64,000 nucleotides of DNA from DATKNA01 sp963786765. GTDB lineage: Bacteria; Actinomycetota; Actinomycetes; Actinomycetales; Kineosporiaceae. The stretch spans positions 98,239 to 162,238 of the forward strand of contig CAWBAJ010000002.1 in the NCBI GenBank assembly GCA_963786765.1, in the 5' to 3' direction. The position numbers and the translations under genes were made by a program. Below the pieces are notes generated by a model, which did not search any database, had not been told where the DNA came from, and was given only the letters and a program-made list of their open reading frames with translations. This document shows positions 7,601 through 17,479 of this stretch, in pieces. Numbering within the stretch: position 1 is the first letter of the stretch; each line of letters begins with the position of its first letter.

Positions 7601-8791
7601 TCATTTCGCTGCCAGCGCCTCCCGCGCCAGCATCTGGCCGATGGGCAGTGCGGAGGTCGCCGCCGGCGACGGCGCGTTCAGCACGTGCAGGGTGCGAGGA
7701 GTGCTGCGCAGGAGGAAGTCGTGCACCAACGTGCCGTTGCGCAGCACCGCCTGGGCGCGGATCCCCGCCTCCCTCGGGAGCAGGTCGTCCGCTTCGAGCG
7801 ACGGGCAGTACTTCTGGCACTCGCGCAGGTACCCGCGCTTCCAGAGCGAGTTGTGCATCTCCCGCACCCCGGTCCGCCAGTGCTTCCGCGCCACGGCCCG
7901 CATGCCCGGGAAGCGCGCGATGTCGGCGGCGTCCCTGCGGTCGAACGAGAACTTCCGGTATTTCTCGCGGGCCAGGCCGAGCACCGCATTGGGGCCGACG
8001 TTCAGCTCCCCGGTCACCGTGGTCGTGAGGTGCACGCCCAGGAACGGCAGGGCCGGGTCCGGGATCGGATAGATGAGATGGGAGACGAGACCCCGCTTGG
8101 CAGGGGCGACGTCGAAGTACTCGCCACGGAACGGGACGATCCTCAGATCCAGCTCCAGCCCTGCGAGGGCCGCGAGACGGTCCGCCTGGAGCCCACCGCA
8201 GAAGACGGCGTGCCTGGTCCACACCGGCCCCTGCGACGTCTCGAGCCGCACCGCGTCCCCGGTCTCGGCGATGCCTGTCACCTCCACCCCCGTGCGGAGC
8301 TCGCCGCCGGCCGAACGCACCGACCCGGCGAGGAACCGGGTCACCTCCCGGTAGTCGACGACGGCCGTCTCGGCGACGAACAACGCCCCCAGCCCGCTCA
8401 CCATGGGCTCGCGGCGTCGCAGCTCGGACCCGTCCAGAACCTCGGCCTTGATGCCGTTGGCGCCGGCCCGCTCCAGCAACGCGTCCATCCGCGAGAGCTC
8501 GCGCTCGTCTGTGGCGACCAGGAGCTTTCCCGTCGTCCTGAACGGGATGCCGTGCTCCTGTGCGAGCTCCCGGGTTCTCGCCGCACCGCTCCGGCACAGC
8601 CGGGCCTTCAGGCTGCCGGGTTCGTAGTAGATGCCGGTGTGGACGACCCCGCTGTTGTGCCCGGTCTGGTGCCGGCCGAGGCCGGCTTCCTTCTCCAGGA
8701 GCAGCACGCCGGCACCGGGGCGTTCACGCAGGAGATTCCACGCCGTCGAGATCCCCACGATCCCCCCGCCGACGACGACGTGGTCGTACAT
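7601..8791 (-). CDS. lhgO: L-2-hydroxyglutarate oxidase (FAD-dependent)
   Basis: This 396-residue flavoprotein of the DAO superfamily has the N-terminal dinucleotide motif VVVGGGIVGISTAWNLL. It is followed by the LhgO-typical QTGHNSGVVHTGIYYEPGS and KARLCRSGA segments and a C-terminal region (HDFLLRSTPRTLHVLNAPSP). Family enzymes oxidise L-2-hydroxyglutarate to 2-oxoglutarate and pass electrons on, removing a metabolic side product. Length and motif order match the family well. It lies between the GH15 gene and the MFS gene on the same strand with gaps of 73 and 99 bases, so an operon with either is uncertain. Confidence 0.9.
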   Translation of the reverse strand: MYDHVVVGGGIVGISTAWNLLRERPGAGVLLLEKEAGLGRHQTGHNSGVVHTGIYYEPGSLKARLCRSGAARTRELAQEHGIPFRTTGKLLVATDERELSRMDALLERAGANGIKAEVLDGSELRRREPMVSGLGALFVAETAVVDYREVTRFLAGSVRSAGGELRTGVEVTGIAETGDAVRLETSQGPVWTRHAVFCGGLQADRLAALAGLELDLRIVPFRGEYFDVAPAKRGLVSHLIYPIPDPALPFLGVHLTTTVTGELNVGPNAVLGLAREKYRKFSFDRRDAADIARFPGMRAVARKHWRTGVREMHNSLWKRGYLRECQKYCPSLEADDLLPREAGIRAQAVLRNGTLVHDFLLRSTPRTLHVLNAPSPAATSALPIGQMLAREALAAK

Positions 8792-8890
8792 CAGCTCGAC
8801 CCCTACCCGCGCTCGCCGGTGACCATCGGCCCATCGAACACCAGAATGCGGCGCCGGTCACCGGCTGCGCCGGAAGAAGAAGGCCGTCGC

Positions 8891-10540
8891 TCAGTCCGGC
8901 GCGGGCCCCGACCAGGAGCCTGCCTCCATCCGGCCGCGCGCCAGGGCGTCGGCGGCCGTGGCGCTGTCGGCGTTCACCGCCAGCGCCACCAGGAACTCCT
9001 CGCGCTCCAGCGTTCCGGTCACCAGCGGGCCGCGGGCCACCACTGTCGCCGTCCGCGGAACCTGCCGGAGCAGGGCGATCTCGCCGAAGCCGTCGCCCGG
9101 CCCCATGGTGCGCAGCACGTGACCGTCGGCCGACGCCACGGCTTCCCCCTCGACGATCACGTAGTAGAGGTGGCCCGGCTCGCCTTCACGGAGAACCACG
9201 GCCCCCCGCTCGAACCGCTCCTCGCGGATCCGGGTCGCGAGGTGTTCCACCGTGACGAGCGGCAGGGGCGCGAAGATCGGTGATTGCCGCAGCAGCGCCA
9301 CCTCCGGACCCGGGACGCGCAGGCCGTGATCGAGAACGGAGGTGGCATGCCACCCCGCGGCGGCGCAGACGACGAGGAGGAGGCCGGCGGCCAGGAGCAC
9401 TTGCCGCACGTCGGCCATCGTGAGCGCGGCCGGGGTGAGCGCCGCGCCGAGGCCGATGCCGACCAGCGCCACGGTCTCCAGGACACCCAGAGCCCGCCCG
9501 ATGGCGCCGGCCGGCAGGGCACGCTGCAGGGCGGTGAACACCGCGACGTCCAGGACGCCGTTGGCGACGCCCACCAGGGCGAACAGCGCCAGGGCCAGTG
9601 GGACCGAGTCGACGGCGGCCAGGGCGACGAGGGGCAGGCCCCAGCCGGCCACCGCCAGCGCGCCCCATCGTGCCAGCCAGCGACCACGGACCACCCGGAC
9701 CGCCAGCACTCCTCCGGCCAGGCCACCCAGTCCCATTGCCGCGCTGAGCCATCCCACGCCGGGCTCGCCGATGCCGAGGACCTCCACGGCCAGCAGCACC
9801 ATGAGCACCGACAGCGCGCCGCGCACCAGCGTCTGTACGAAGCCCAGCGCCAGCAAGGTGGTGGTGCCCGTCGTGGCGGGATAGACGCGAATGCCCCCGA
9901 GCAGGTCGGCGAGCACGCGGCGCGCGAACCCCCTCGAGACCGGGTGGGGCGGGGGGTGCTGGCCGGGAACCCGGAGCCGGGCGAGGGCGACGACGGCTGC
10001 CAGCATGAGGACGGTCATGGCCGCCACGGCCGCAGCGGGGCCACTGACGGCGAGGATGATCCCCACGAGTGCCGGCCCGACGAACACCCCGATGCCCTCG
10101 AGCAGGCTCGACAGGACGTTCGCAGCCGTCAGCTCCTCGGGGGTACGGGCAAGCCAGGGCAGCAGCGCGTTCTGCGCCGGCCGGTGGATCCCGAGGAACG
10201 CGCTCTCGAGACCGGCCAGCATCAGGACGACCAGCAGTGGCAGATCGGCGAGGACCGCCACGCAGACGAGAGCGAGTGCAGCAGTGCGCACGAGCGTCGC
10301 CCACAGCAGCAGGCGTTCTCGCGCGACCCGGTCCGCCATGCTGGTCACGACGGGCGTCAGCAGGAGGGCCGGGAGGATCCGCAGGACGCCGAACAGGGCC
10401 ACGGCCCGCGCGCCGCCCTGCGTGAAGGCGTACACCGAGATGGCGACCAGGACCCCGTACTCCGCACTGACGGCACCGAACCACGCGCCCAGCAGGCGAC
10501 GGATTCCGGCGATCCTCAGCAGAGCCCGTACGGCACCCAT
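8891..10540 (-). CDS. MFS transporter fused to a cyclic-nucleotide-binding domain
   Basis: This is a 549-residue fusion. Residues 1-400 are a major-facilitator membrane domain with about 11-12 helices, starting MGAVRALLRIAGIRRLLG. Residues about 419-540 form a CAP-like cyclic-nucleotide-binding domain: RFERGAVVLREGEPGHLYYVI, then the phosphate-binding cassette GDGFGEIALLRQVPRTATVV, where the Glu and the Arg of PRTATV match cAMP-binding proteins. The ATG at 10540 has AAGGGGG upstream. The longer frame reaching 11578 is antisense to the cyclase gene. The domain order suggests transport gated or tuned by cAMP. The divergent neighbour is an adenylate cyclase, which makes local signalling likely. 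The substrate is unknown. Confidence 0.9.
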   Translation of the reverse strand: MGAVRALLRIAGIRRLLGAWFGAVSAEYGVLVAISVYAFTQGGARAVALFGVLRILPALLLTPVVTSMADRVARERLLLWATLVRTAALALVCVAVLADLPLLVVLMLAGLESAFLGIHRPAQNALLPWLARTPEELTAANVLSSLLEGIGVFVGPALVGIILAVSGPAAAVAAMTVLMLAAVVALARLRVPGQHPPPHPVSRGFARRVLADLLGGIRVYPATTGTTTLLALGFVQTLVRGALSVLMVLLAVEVLGIGEPGVGWLSAAMGLGGLAGGVLAVRVVRGRWLARWGALAVAGWGLPLVALAAVDSVPLALALFALVGVANGVLDVAVFTALQRALPAGAIGRALGVLETVALVGIGLGAALTPAALTMADVRQVLLAAGLLLVVCAAAGWHATSVLDHGLRVPGPEVALLRQSPIFAPLPLVTVEHLATRIREERFERGAVVLREGEPGHLYYVIVEGEAVASADGHVLRTMGPGDGFGEIALLRQVPRTATVVARGPLVTGTLEREEFLVALAVNADSATAADALARGRMEAGSWSGPAPD

Positions 10541-10691
10541 CTGCCCCCTTCGCCGATCATGGTGCCACCGGTTCGACGCTACGCCCGCCGGGCGTCGTCC
10601 GGAAAGGTGGCGAGGAACGGCCGGCTCCGCCGCGAACGAGCGTCCCGTCGCGCTCTTGTCGGGCGCTCCCCCGCCGGGGAGTGTGGATGAC

Positions 10692-13600
10692 GTGCGCATC
10701 TGCCCCGACTGCGGCGAGGAGAACCCGGACCGCTTCCGGCTGTGCGGATTCTGCGGGGCACCGTTGGCGCCGCCGGCGGCGTCGCAGGAGGTCCGCAAGA
10801 CGGTGACCGTCGTCTTCTCCGACCTGAAGGACTCCACCGCCCTCGGGGAGAGCATCGACCCGGAGCCGCTCCGCGAGGTGCTGAACCGGTACTTCGCCGA
10901 GATGCGCGAGATCCTCCAGCGACACGGCGGGGTGATCGAGAAGTACATCGGCGACGCGATCATGGCTGTCTTCGGCCTGCCACGGGTGCACGAGGACGAT
11001 GCGCTGCGGGCCGTGCGCGCGGCCATGGGCATGCAGGTGGCGCTTGAAGAGCTGAACGACGAGCTGCGGGCACAGTGGGGCGTCGCTCTGACGAACCGGG
11101 TCGGGGTGAACACGGGCGAGGTCGTCACGGGGAACCTCGGCGCGGGGGAACGGCTGGTCACCGGGGACGCCGTGAACCTCGCCGCGCGGCTCCAGCAAGC
11201 GGCGGCGGACATGCAGGTGCTGATCGGCGAGCGGACGTACCGCCTGGTCAGGTCCTGGGTCGACGTGGAGGCGCTGCCGGCGCTGACGCTCAGGGGCAAG
11301 AGCGAGCCCGCGCCGGCGTACCGCGTGCTGGCCGTCGACCGCATCGAGCGCGAGGTGCTCGACGCCCGGCGCACCGAGATCGTGGGGCGAGCTGTCGAGG
11401 TGGACGCCCTGGTAGGAGCGTTGGAGGCGGTGGTCGAGACCCGGTCGAGCGTCCTGGTGACCGTGGTGGGTGAGGCCGGGATCGGAAAGTCCAGGCTGAT
11501 CGACGAGTTCTGCCGTATCGCCGGCGGGGATGCGCGCGTCCTGCGGGGGCGATGCCTCGCGTACGGGCGAGGCATCACGTTCTGGCCGCTCGTCGAGGTC
11601 GTGGGCCAGGCGGCGGGGATCGGCGCCGAGGACGCGCCCGGTGAAGCGCGGGAGAAGCTGCGAGCGCTGTTCCCCCCGGACGGTGCCGGGACGGAGGCCG
11701 CGGACCGGCTGGCCGGGGCGATCGGGCTGTCGGGCCGTCAGTTCCCCGTCGAGGAGGTCTACTGGGGCGCCCGCAAGCTCTTCGAACAGCTGGCGCGCAC
11801 GGAGCCCCTCGTCGTCGTGGTCGAGGACGTCCACTGGGCCGAGAGCGCATTCCTCGACCTGATCGCCCGGGTCACCGACACCGCCGAGGACTCGCCTCTG
11901 CTGTTCCTTTGTGCCACTCGGCCCGAGGTGACGGAGCGGCACCCCGGCTGGCTCGAGCGCCCCGGCAGCCAGGTGCTGGGGCTGGAGCTGCTCTCGAGGG
12001 AGCAGACCGCGCTCGTCGTCGAGAACATGCTCGGGGAGGCGGACCTGCATCCAGCCGCGCGCAGGTCCATCGTCGAGGCGGCGGACGGCAATCCCCTCTT
12101 CGCGGAGCAACTGGTCTCCATGCTGATCGAGGACGGGCATCTCCGCCGGGAGGACGGCCGCTGGGTGCCCGTCCGTGACCTGAGGACGCTCTCGCTGCCG
12201 CCGACGATCGACGCTCTGCTGTCGGCACGGCTCGACCTGCTCACCGCCGAACAGCGGGGGGTGATGGAGCCCGCAGCCGTCGTCGGTGCCGTCTTCGAGC
12301 TGTCCGCGGTCGGCGCCCTCGCCGTCGAGCCGATCCGGGCGTCCGTTCGGGTGCAGCTGGCCCAGCTCGAGGGCAAGCAGCTCATCGAGCGCGAGCGCAC
12401 GCCGCCGTCCGATGACGACCTGTGGTTCCGGTTCCACCACATCCTCATCCGCGACGCGGCGTACCAGGGAGTGCTGAAACGCACCCGTGCCGCGCTGCAC
12501 GAGCGCTTCGCCGACTGGCTGGAAGCCAAGACCGGCGAGCACCACCGGGGCGTCGAGTACGAAGAGATCGTCGGCTATCACCTCGAGCAGGCGCACCACT
12601 ACCTGGCAGATCTCGGACCGCTGGATCGGCACGGACGTGGTCTCGGTGAGCGAGCGGCCGCTCGCCTGGGAGCGGCGGGCGGGCGCGCCTTCGCCCGGGC
12701 GGACATGTCCGCGGCGGCGGACCTCCTGCGCCGGGCCGCGGCGTTGTTGCCCACCCAGCACCCGGCCCGGCTCGCTCTGCTGCCGCAACTGGGCGAGGCG
12801 CTGATGGAGGTCGGGGAGTTCCCGTGGGCCGTCGTGCTCCTGGAGGAGGCCCTCCCCCTGGCGGACGCCGATCCGCGGCTGCACGCCGACCTCGTTCTCA
12901 CCCGGCTCCTCGTGCGCCACCACGTCGAGGAGAACCTCGAGCGGTGGCGGGACGAAGTGACCCGAGAGGCGGAGCGGCTGATCCCCGTGCTGCGCCAGCA
13001 CGGCGCCGATGGGGAGCTGGCGAAGGCCTGGCGCTTGCTGGGCTTCGTGCACGGCTCGGTCTGCCGGTACGGCGATGCAGCGGCTGCGGTGAAGCAGGCC
13101 GCGGAACACGCCCGCCGGGCGCACGACGCCAGGCTCGAGGCGCGGAACGTGTCCGCCTACACGTTCGCTGCCGTGTTCGGGCCGACGCCGGTCGAGGAGG
13201 CGATCGAGTACTGCGAGCAGCTCGCCGGCGAAGGGCTGAGCGACCGGCAGGCCGAGGCACTGGTCCTCTGTTCCCTGGCCCAGTTGCGCGCGATGCGCGG
13301 CGACGTCGAGCAGGCCCGCGAAGCGATCCGGACCGGCCGCAGGCTGTTGGACGACCTGGGCGTCGTCGTCCTCGCAGCGGCTACCGCGATGGACCATGCG
13401 CGGATCGAACTGCTGGCCGGCGACCTGGGGACCGCCGAGCACGAGCTCCGTAGGGCCGAGAAGGTCCTGACCACCCTCGGGGAGCGGTATCTGCTTCCGC
13501 CCCTGGCCGCGCTGCTGGCGCAGGTCGTGTTCGCGCAGGGACGAGCGGACGAGGCCGAGGAGATCACCGTGCGGGTCGAGCTCCTGTCCGACTCCGACGA

Positions 13601-13892
13601 CGTGGAGCCGCAGACGGCCTGGCGCTCGGTCCGCGCGAAGGTGCTGGCTGGCCGGGGCGAGGTCGGCGAGGCGGAGCGGCTCGCTCTGGACGCCGTCCGG
13701 CTGGTCAGGACCACGGACTCACCCTGGATGCAGGCCGATGCGCTGCTGGACCTGGCGGAGGTGCTCGGCCGCGCGGAACGGCCGGACGAGGCCCGGGCTG
13801 CGGCAGCGGAGGCGCTGGAACTCTACGAGCTGAAGGGCGCCCGGGCCGCGGCCGCCCGGGCCGCCGCCGTCATCGACGCCGTCCCCTCCTAA
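10692..13892 (+). CDS. adenylate cyclase (class III)-AAA ATPase-TPR signalling protein
   Basis: This 1066-residue multidomain protein begins with a zinc ribbon (CPDCGEENPDRFRLCGFCG, residues 4-22). The class III cyclase catalytic domain follows (about 36-213), with metal-binding aspartates in VVFSDLKDST and YIGDAIMAVFG. A Lys in EKYIGD and an Asp in TGDAVNLAARLQ indicate ATP rather than GTP. An AAA/STAND-like ATPase is next, with Walker A GEAGIGKSR (about 260) and Walker B VVVVEDVHW (about 375-383). The rest is helical TPR repeats to the end. GTG 10692 is chosen because the zinc ribbon starts there and GGGGAG lies ten bases upstream; GTG 10683 is an alternative. It is divergent from the cNMP-binding MFS gene. 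Confidence 0.92.
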   Translation: MRICPDCGEENPDRFRLCGFCGAPLAPPAASQEVRKTVTVVFSDLKDSTALGESIDPEPLREVLNRYFAEMREILQRHGGVIEKYIGDAIMAVFGLPRVHEDDALRAVRAAMGMQVALEELNDELRAQWGVALTNRVGVNTGEVVTGNLGAGERLVTGDAVNLAARLQQAAADMQVLIGERTYRLVRSWVDVEALPALTLRGKSEPAPAYRVLAVDRIEREVLDARRTEIVGRAVEVDALVGALEAVVETRSSVLVTVVGEAGIGKSRLIDEFCRIAGGDARVLRGRCLAYGRGITFWPLVEVVGQAAGIGAEDAPGEAREKLRALFPPDGAGTEAADRLAGAIGLSGRQFPVEEVYWGARKLFEQLARTEPLVVVVEDVHWAESAFLDLIARVTDTAEDSPLLFLCATRPEVTERHPGWLERPGSQVLGLELLSREQTALVVENMLGEADLHPAARRSIVEAADGNPLFAEQLVSMLIEDGHLRREDGRWVPVRDLRTLSLPPTIDALLSARLDLLTAEQRGVMEPAAVVGAVFELSAVGALAVEPIRASVRVQLAQLEGKQLIERERTPPSDDDLWFRFHHILIRDAAYQGVLKRTRAALHERFADWLEAKTGEHHRGVEYEEIVGYHLEQAHHYLADLGPLDRHGRGLGERAAARLGAAGGRAFARADMSAAADLLRRAAALLPTQHPARLALLPQLGEALMEVGEFPWAVVLLEEALPLADADPRLHADLVLTRLLVRHHVEENLERWRDEVTREAERLIPVLRQHGADGELAKAWRLLGFVHGSVCRYGDAAAAVKQAAEHARRAHDARLEARNVSAYTFAAVFGPTPVEEAIEYCEQLAGEGLSDRQAEALVLCSLAQLRAMRGDVEQAREAIRTGRRLLDDLGVVVLAAATAMDHARIELLAGDLGTAEHELRRAEKVLTTLGERYLLPPLAALLAQVVFAQGRADEAEEITVRVELLSDSDDVEPQTAWRSVRAKVLAGRGEVGEAERLALDAVRLVRTTDSPWMQADALLDLAEVLGRAERPDEARAAAAEALELYELKGARAAAARAAAVIDAVPS

Positions 13893-14848
13893 CCCCGCCA
13901 GCTCGGGTCGGGCCCCACCCGCCACAGCACACCGAGGCGCACCGCCGAGCCGGTCTTCGACCTGCTGTTGACGCAGGCGTTGACCGCCGTCGAGGGCAGG
14001 TCGGTGGCACCGGGGCAGTCGGCCACGGCCGTCTTGTCCTTGTACCAGGTCAGGTTCTTGTTGTTCGCGAGAACGGTGAAGGTCAGCTGGACCGTTGGCG
14101 GCAGCGGCTGATCGGAGACCTCCGAGAAGTCGGACGCGGTGACGGCGACTTGTGTCGTGCACGTTGCGCCGACGCCGCAGTAGTCCGTCGGAGAGCCAGG
14201 CGTCAGCTCCTCCATGGTCACGGGGACACACGGCGCGGCTCCGCTCGTTCCGGACAGCGCCGCGGTCGTGATCAACGGGTTGTTCTTGCCGAGCCCGCCC
14301 CGGGTGGCGAGAGCCTGTTCCCCGTTGCTGATGCAGCCGCCCGCGGCATCTGCGGGGCCGCTCACGATACTGAGCGGCCGCCTGGGCGCGGGGAACACGT
14401 CCAGGTGCGACTTGTTCTGGTCGCGTCCTTTCTCGTCCGCGGTCAACGCGGCCGTCACCGTCGTGATTGTGGTGACGGCGGGCATCGTGACCAGCAGTTG
14501 TTGCGTGACGGTCGCTCCGGAGGCGAGGTTGTGCTGCGGGCAGGAGACCGCCACCGAATCGGACGTGGTAGCCGTGGTGCAGCCCGGCCACGTCCCGGCT
14601 GCGGGTGTGGACCCGAGAGGCAGCGTGATCACGGCGACCGGGTTGGCGAGCGTGGAGTTGCTCCCGTTCGTCCACGTCGCGGAGTAGAAGGCCGTCCGAC
14701 CGCTGGTCACCAGGTTCGGGGCCAATACCGCCGTGCTCGTCACGACGGAGTCCGCGGCGTCGGCCGCGGTGGCGACCGGTCCGACCACGACTGCGGTCAT
14801 CAGGACGAGCGCACCCGAGAACCGCGACGCCCGCTTCGACCAGTGCAT
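13889..14848 (-). CDS. secreted protein with bacterial surface (DUF11-like) beta-repeat
   Basis: This 319-residue protein has a clear Sec signal peptide (KRASRF, then a hydrophobic core ALVLMTAVVVG and a cleavage region ATAADAAD). The mature part looks like an immunoglobulin-like surface or DUF11-type domain: NLVTSGRTAFYSATWTNGSN, NPVAVITLPLG and LASGATVTQQLLVTMPAV. Six to eight cysteines are scattered through the second half, suggesting disulfides after export. There is no sorting signal or membrane anchor, so it is probably released or wall-associated. GGGAGG precedes the ATG at 14848 by four bases. Its stop overlaps the convergent cyclase stop by four bases. Function is unknown. Confidence 0.75.
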   Translation of the reverse strand: MHWSKRASRFSGALVLMTAVVVGPVATAADAADSVVTSTAVLAPNLVTSGRTAFYSATWTNGSNSTLANPVAVITLPLGSTPAAGTWPGCTTATTSDSVAVSCPQHNLASGATVTQQLLVTMPAVTTITTVTAALTADEKGRDQNKSHLDVFPAPRRPLSIVSGPADAAGGCISNGEQALATRGGLGKNNPLITTAALSGTSGAAPCVPVTMEELTPGSPTDYCGVGATCTTQVAVTASDFSEVSDQPLPPTVQLTFTVLANNKNLTWYKDKTAVADCPGATDLPSTAVNACVNSRSKTGSAVRLGVLWRVGPDPSWRG

Positions 14849-14988
14849 GTGGCCTCCCGCCTCGGGCCGGCGCCGTCGGATCGCCGACGTGCATGCAGCC
14901 GGACCGGGGTCTCGTCATCGTCGCAGACGGCCTGCCGTTCGTCACTGGGCTCGGGACGATCTCCTGGCCGTGGCCTCCCGGCACGCCG

Positions 14989-17454
14989 TCACGAAGCGTC
15001 GGACGGCCTTCCTGAGGTGGCGACGAGCTGATTCGCGCTGCGCAGGACCCGTGACGACGTGAGCGCCTCCGGGCCCAGCGACGCACCGGTGGTGACCGTG
15101 AACGAGGCGCCCTCGCCGGGCATCAGCGTGACGAGTTGAATGTCGACCTGCGCGTCAGGCGCCACCTTGTCCGCTAGCAGGACCAGGTCCTTGACGAGGG
15201 AGCCCGCGGTGACCTCGACTCGGTAGCCGCCGTCGACGGCCGACACCGACGTCGAGAATTCCGCCCGGCCGAGGACGGCGTCCCGGTCCTCGACGAACCA
15301 CCACAGTGCGCGTATCCCGTCCCCGCTCTGGGCGACGAGCACCTCGGAGGCAGGATCCTGCGGCGTGGTCACGTACGCCGGCAGCTCGAGGGGGTTCGTG
15401 CCTCGTGCGTCCACGGACAGGGACAGCGCCGCGGAGGCGAGCACCCGTCCGTCGAAGCGCCGTCGCTCGACGACCAACGAGCCCGACCACGCTTCGGTCG
15501 TGTCGTTGCACGCGACGACCGCGAGGCTTCGCGGACGTGGCTGAACGGTGAGGAGCCGGGGGGCGTAGGCATCGCGGATGGCGTACCACAGCGGTTTCAG
15601 GCGGCCGTCCCCGTCGACCGCGGCCCACGACGTGACCGGCCAGCAGTCGTTGATCTGCCAGACGACGGCGCCCATGCAATGCGGCGCGAGCGAACGGAGG
15701 TGCTCCAGACCGAAGCGGACGGCGCGGGCCTGGTTGAGCTGCATCGCCCAGTGGAAGTCCTCCATGCCGACCGGCTGCGGAAGGTGCGGCGTGAGCCCAC
15801 GCTCGAGCTTCCGGTTGCCCTCGGTGGCTTTCTGGTGCACGAGCACCGCCGGCGACTCGGGCGTCAAGGGATCGTCGTCGATGGCTCGTGTCAGGGTCGA
15901 CCAGGTCGGTGGGCCCTGCCAGCCGAACTCCGAGACGAAGCGGGGCCGGTAGTCGCGGTAGGCCGTGTAGTCGCGCTGGTTCCAGATGTCCCAGATGTGC
16001 ATCGTGCCGTGTGCGGGGTCGTTGGGGTGGCGGCCGGCGTCGGGCGAACAGGGGCTTCCGGGCGTGTACGGGCGGGTTCCGTCGAGCTCGGCCACAAGTG
16101 CGGGCAGCAGGCCGTAGTAGTACCCGGCGCCCCACGTCCGGCCGTCGAGCCGCTCCTTCCACTCCCAGTCCGAGTAGCCCCAGAGGTTCTCGTTGTTGCC
16201 GTTCCAGAGCACGAGGCTGGGGTGGGACACCAGGCGCGCGATGTTGTCGCGGACCTCGGCCTCGATCTCGGAGCGCATCGGCTCCTCCTCCGCGTACGCC
16301 GCGCACGCGAAGAGGAAGTCCTGCCAGACGAGGATCCCCTCCTCGTCACACAGTTCGTAGAAGTCGTCCTGCTCGAAGATCCCGCCGCCCCAGACCCGGA
16401 GAAGGTTGATGCCGGCGTCCTTCGACTGCCGGATCCGCGCGGCGTACCGCTCGTGGGTGACGCGGTTGAGGAAGCAGTCGTCCGGGATCCAGTTCGCGCC
16501 CTTGACGAAGACCGGATCCCCATTGACGAGGAACATGAACGACGTGCCCGCGTCGTCGCCCTCGGTTCGCAGCTCGACCGTCCGGAACGCGATGCGCCCG
16601 TCCCAGCGGTCGAGCTCGTCCCCGAGGACGACGTGCAGATCGTAGAGAGGCTGGGCGCCGTAGCCCGCCGGCCACCACAGCGCCGGCCGCTCCACCGCGA
16701 CCTCCACCACTGTCGAGGTCGCCCCGGCCTGAATCCGCCCCGAGGCGCGAACGTCTGCGACGGTCACCGAGACCGGAAGGTCACCCTCGGCGTCGGGGAC
16801 GCGCTCGACGTCGACGTGCACGCGGACCGTCCCGACGCCGTCAGCGATCGTCGTGAGTGGGCGCACGCTCGCCAGCCGGGCGACCGACCACGACTCGAGA
16901 GAGACGGGCTTCCAGATGCCGACCGTCGCCAGGTCCGGCCCCCAGTCCCACCCGAAGTTGCACGCCATCTTTCGGATGGCGTTGTACGGGTGGTGGTTGA
17001 CGTGCGGGCGCCGGCCCAGCTCCTCCGAGAACTGATCCGCAGCCTTGACGGGCGAGCGGAAGGTCACGGCCAGCTCGTTCTCCCCGTCCTGCAGCAGCGG
17101 GCCGACGTCGAACCGGTACGTGCGGTGCATGTTGCGCGTCTCCGCGACGAGGACGCCGTTCAGCTCCACCCGCGCGACCGTGTCGAGCCCGCCGAAGACC
17201 AGGTCCGTCCGCTCCCCGCGTTGCGCACCGGCCCCCGGGAATGTCGTCTCGTACCGCCAGTCGGCTCGCCCCACCCACTGCACCAGGGCTTCGTTCAGAT
17301 CCAGGTAGGGATCGGGAAGAAGCCCGGCCTGGAGCAGGTCGGTGTGGACGCATCCCGGGACGGTCGCCGGAACCGTCGCGGCGGCGACGCCGAGGGGCAC
17401 GTCGCCGGTCACCGCTCGCACCGTCCAACCGTCGGAAAGGTCCGTCACGAGCAC
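14989..17454 (-). CDS. GH2 beta-mannosidase
   Basis: This 821-residue enzyme removes terminal beta-mannose residues from manno-oligosaccharides. It has the N-terminal sugar-binding fold (GWTVRAVTGDVPLGVAAATV and PGCVHTDLLQAGLLPDPY), the Ig-like domain and the TIM barrel. The family's acid/base lies in WNGNNENLWG (Glu about 422) and the nucleophile in VSEFGWQ (Glu about 509). A final beta domain follows. No signal peptide is seen, so it should act on imported oligosaccharides. GTG 17454 has AAGGAGG four bases upstream; GTG 17448 is also possible. It is the last gene of the long minus-strand catabolic unit and lies 25 bases beyond the aldo/keto reductase gene's start region in that unit. Confidence 0.92.
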   Translation of the reverse strand: MLVTDLSDGWTVRAVTGDVPLGVAAATVPATVPGCVHTDLLQAGLLPDPYLDLNEALVQWVGRADWRYETTFPGAGAQRGERTDLVFGGLDTVARVELNGVLVAETRNMHRTYRFDVGPLLQDGENELAVTFRSPVKAADQFSEELGRRPHVNHHPYNAIRKMACNFGWDWGPDLATVGIWKPVSLESWSVARLASVRPLTTIADGVGTVRVHVDVERVPDAEGDLPVSVTVADVRASGRIQAGATSTVVEVAVERPALWWPAGYGAQPLYDLHVVLGDELDRWDGRIAFRTVELRTEGDDAGTSFMFLVNGDPVFVKGANWIPDDCFLNRVTHERYAARIRQSKDAGINLLRVWGGGIFEQDDFYELCDEEGILVWQDFLFACAAYAEEEPMRSEIEAEVRDNIARLVSHPSLVLWNGNNENLWGYSDWEWKERLDGRTWGAGYYYGLLPALVAELDGTRPYTPGSPCSPDAGRHPNDPAHGTMHIWDIWNQRDYTAYRDYRPRFVSEFGWQGPPTWSTLTRAIDDDPLTPESPAVLVHQKATEGNRKLERGLTPHLPQPVGMEDFHWAMQLNQARAVRFGLEHLRSLAPHCMGAVVWQINDCWPVTSWAAVDGDGRLKPLWYAIRDAYAPRLLTVQPRPRSLAVVACNDTTEAWSGSLVVERRRFDGRVLASAALSLSVDARGTNPLELPAYVTTPQDPASEVLVAQSGDGIRALWWFVEDRDAVLGRAEFSTSVSAVDGGYRVEVTAGSLVKDLVLLADKVAPDAQVDIQLVTLMPGEGASFTVTTGASLGPEALTSSRVLRSANQLVATSGRPSDAS

Positions 17455-17479
17455 AGGTCCTCCTTCTGGAACCGGCCGC

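Noticed and set aside
9891..10691. N-terminal extension of the adenylate cyclase by 267 codons
   Set aside because: It is antisense to the MFS gene; the zinc-ribbon start at 10692 is the natural N-terminus.
10541..11578. N-terminal extension of the MFS-cNMP gene by 346 codons
   Set aside because: The extension is antisense to the cyclase catalytic domain, and ATG 10540 has a good ribosome-binding site and starts a typical MFS helix.
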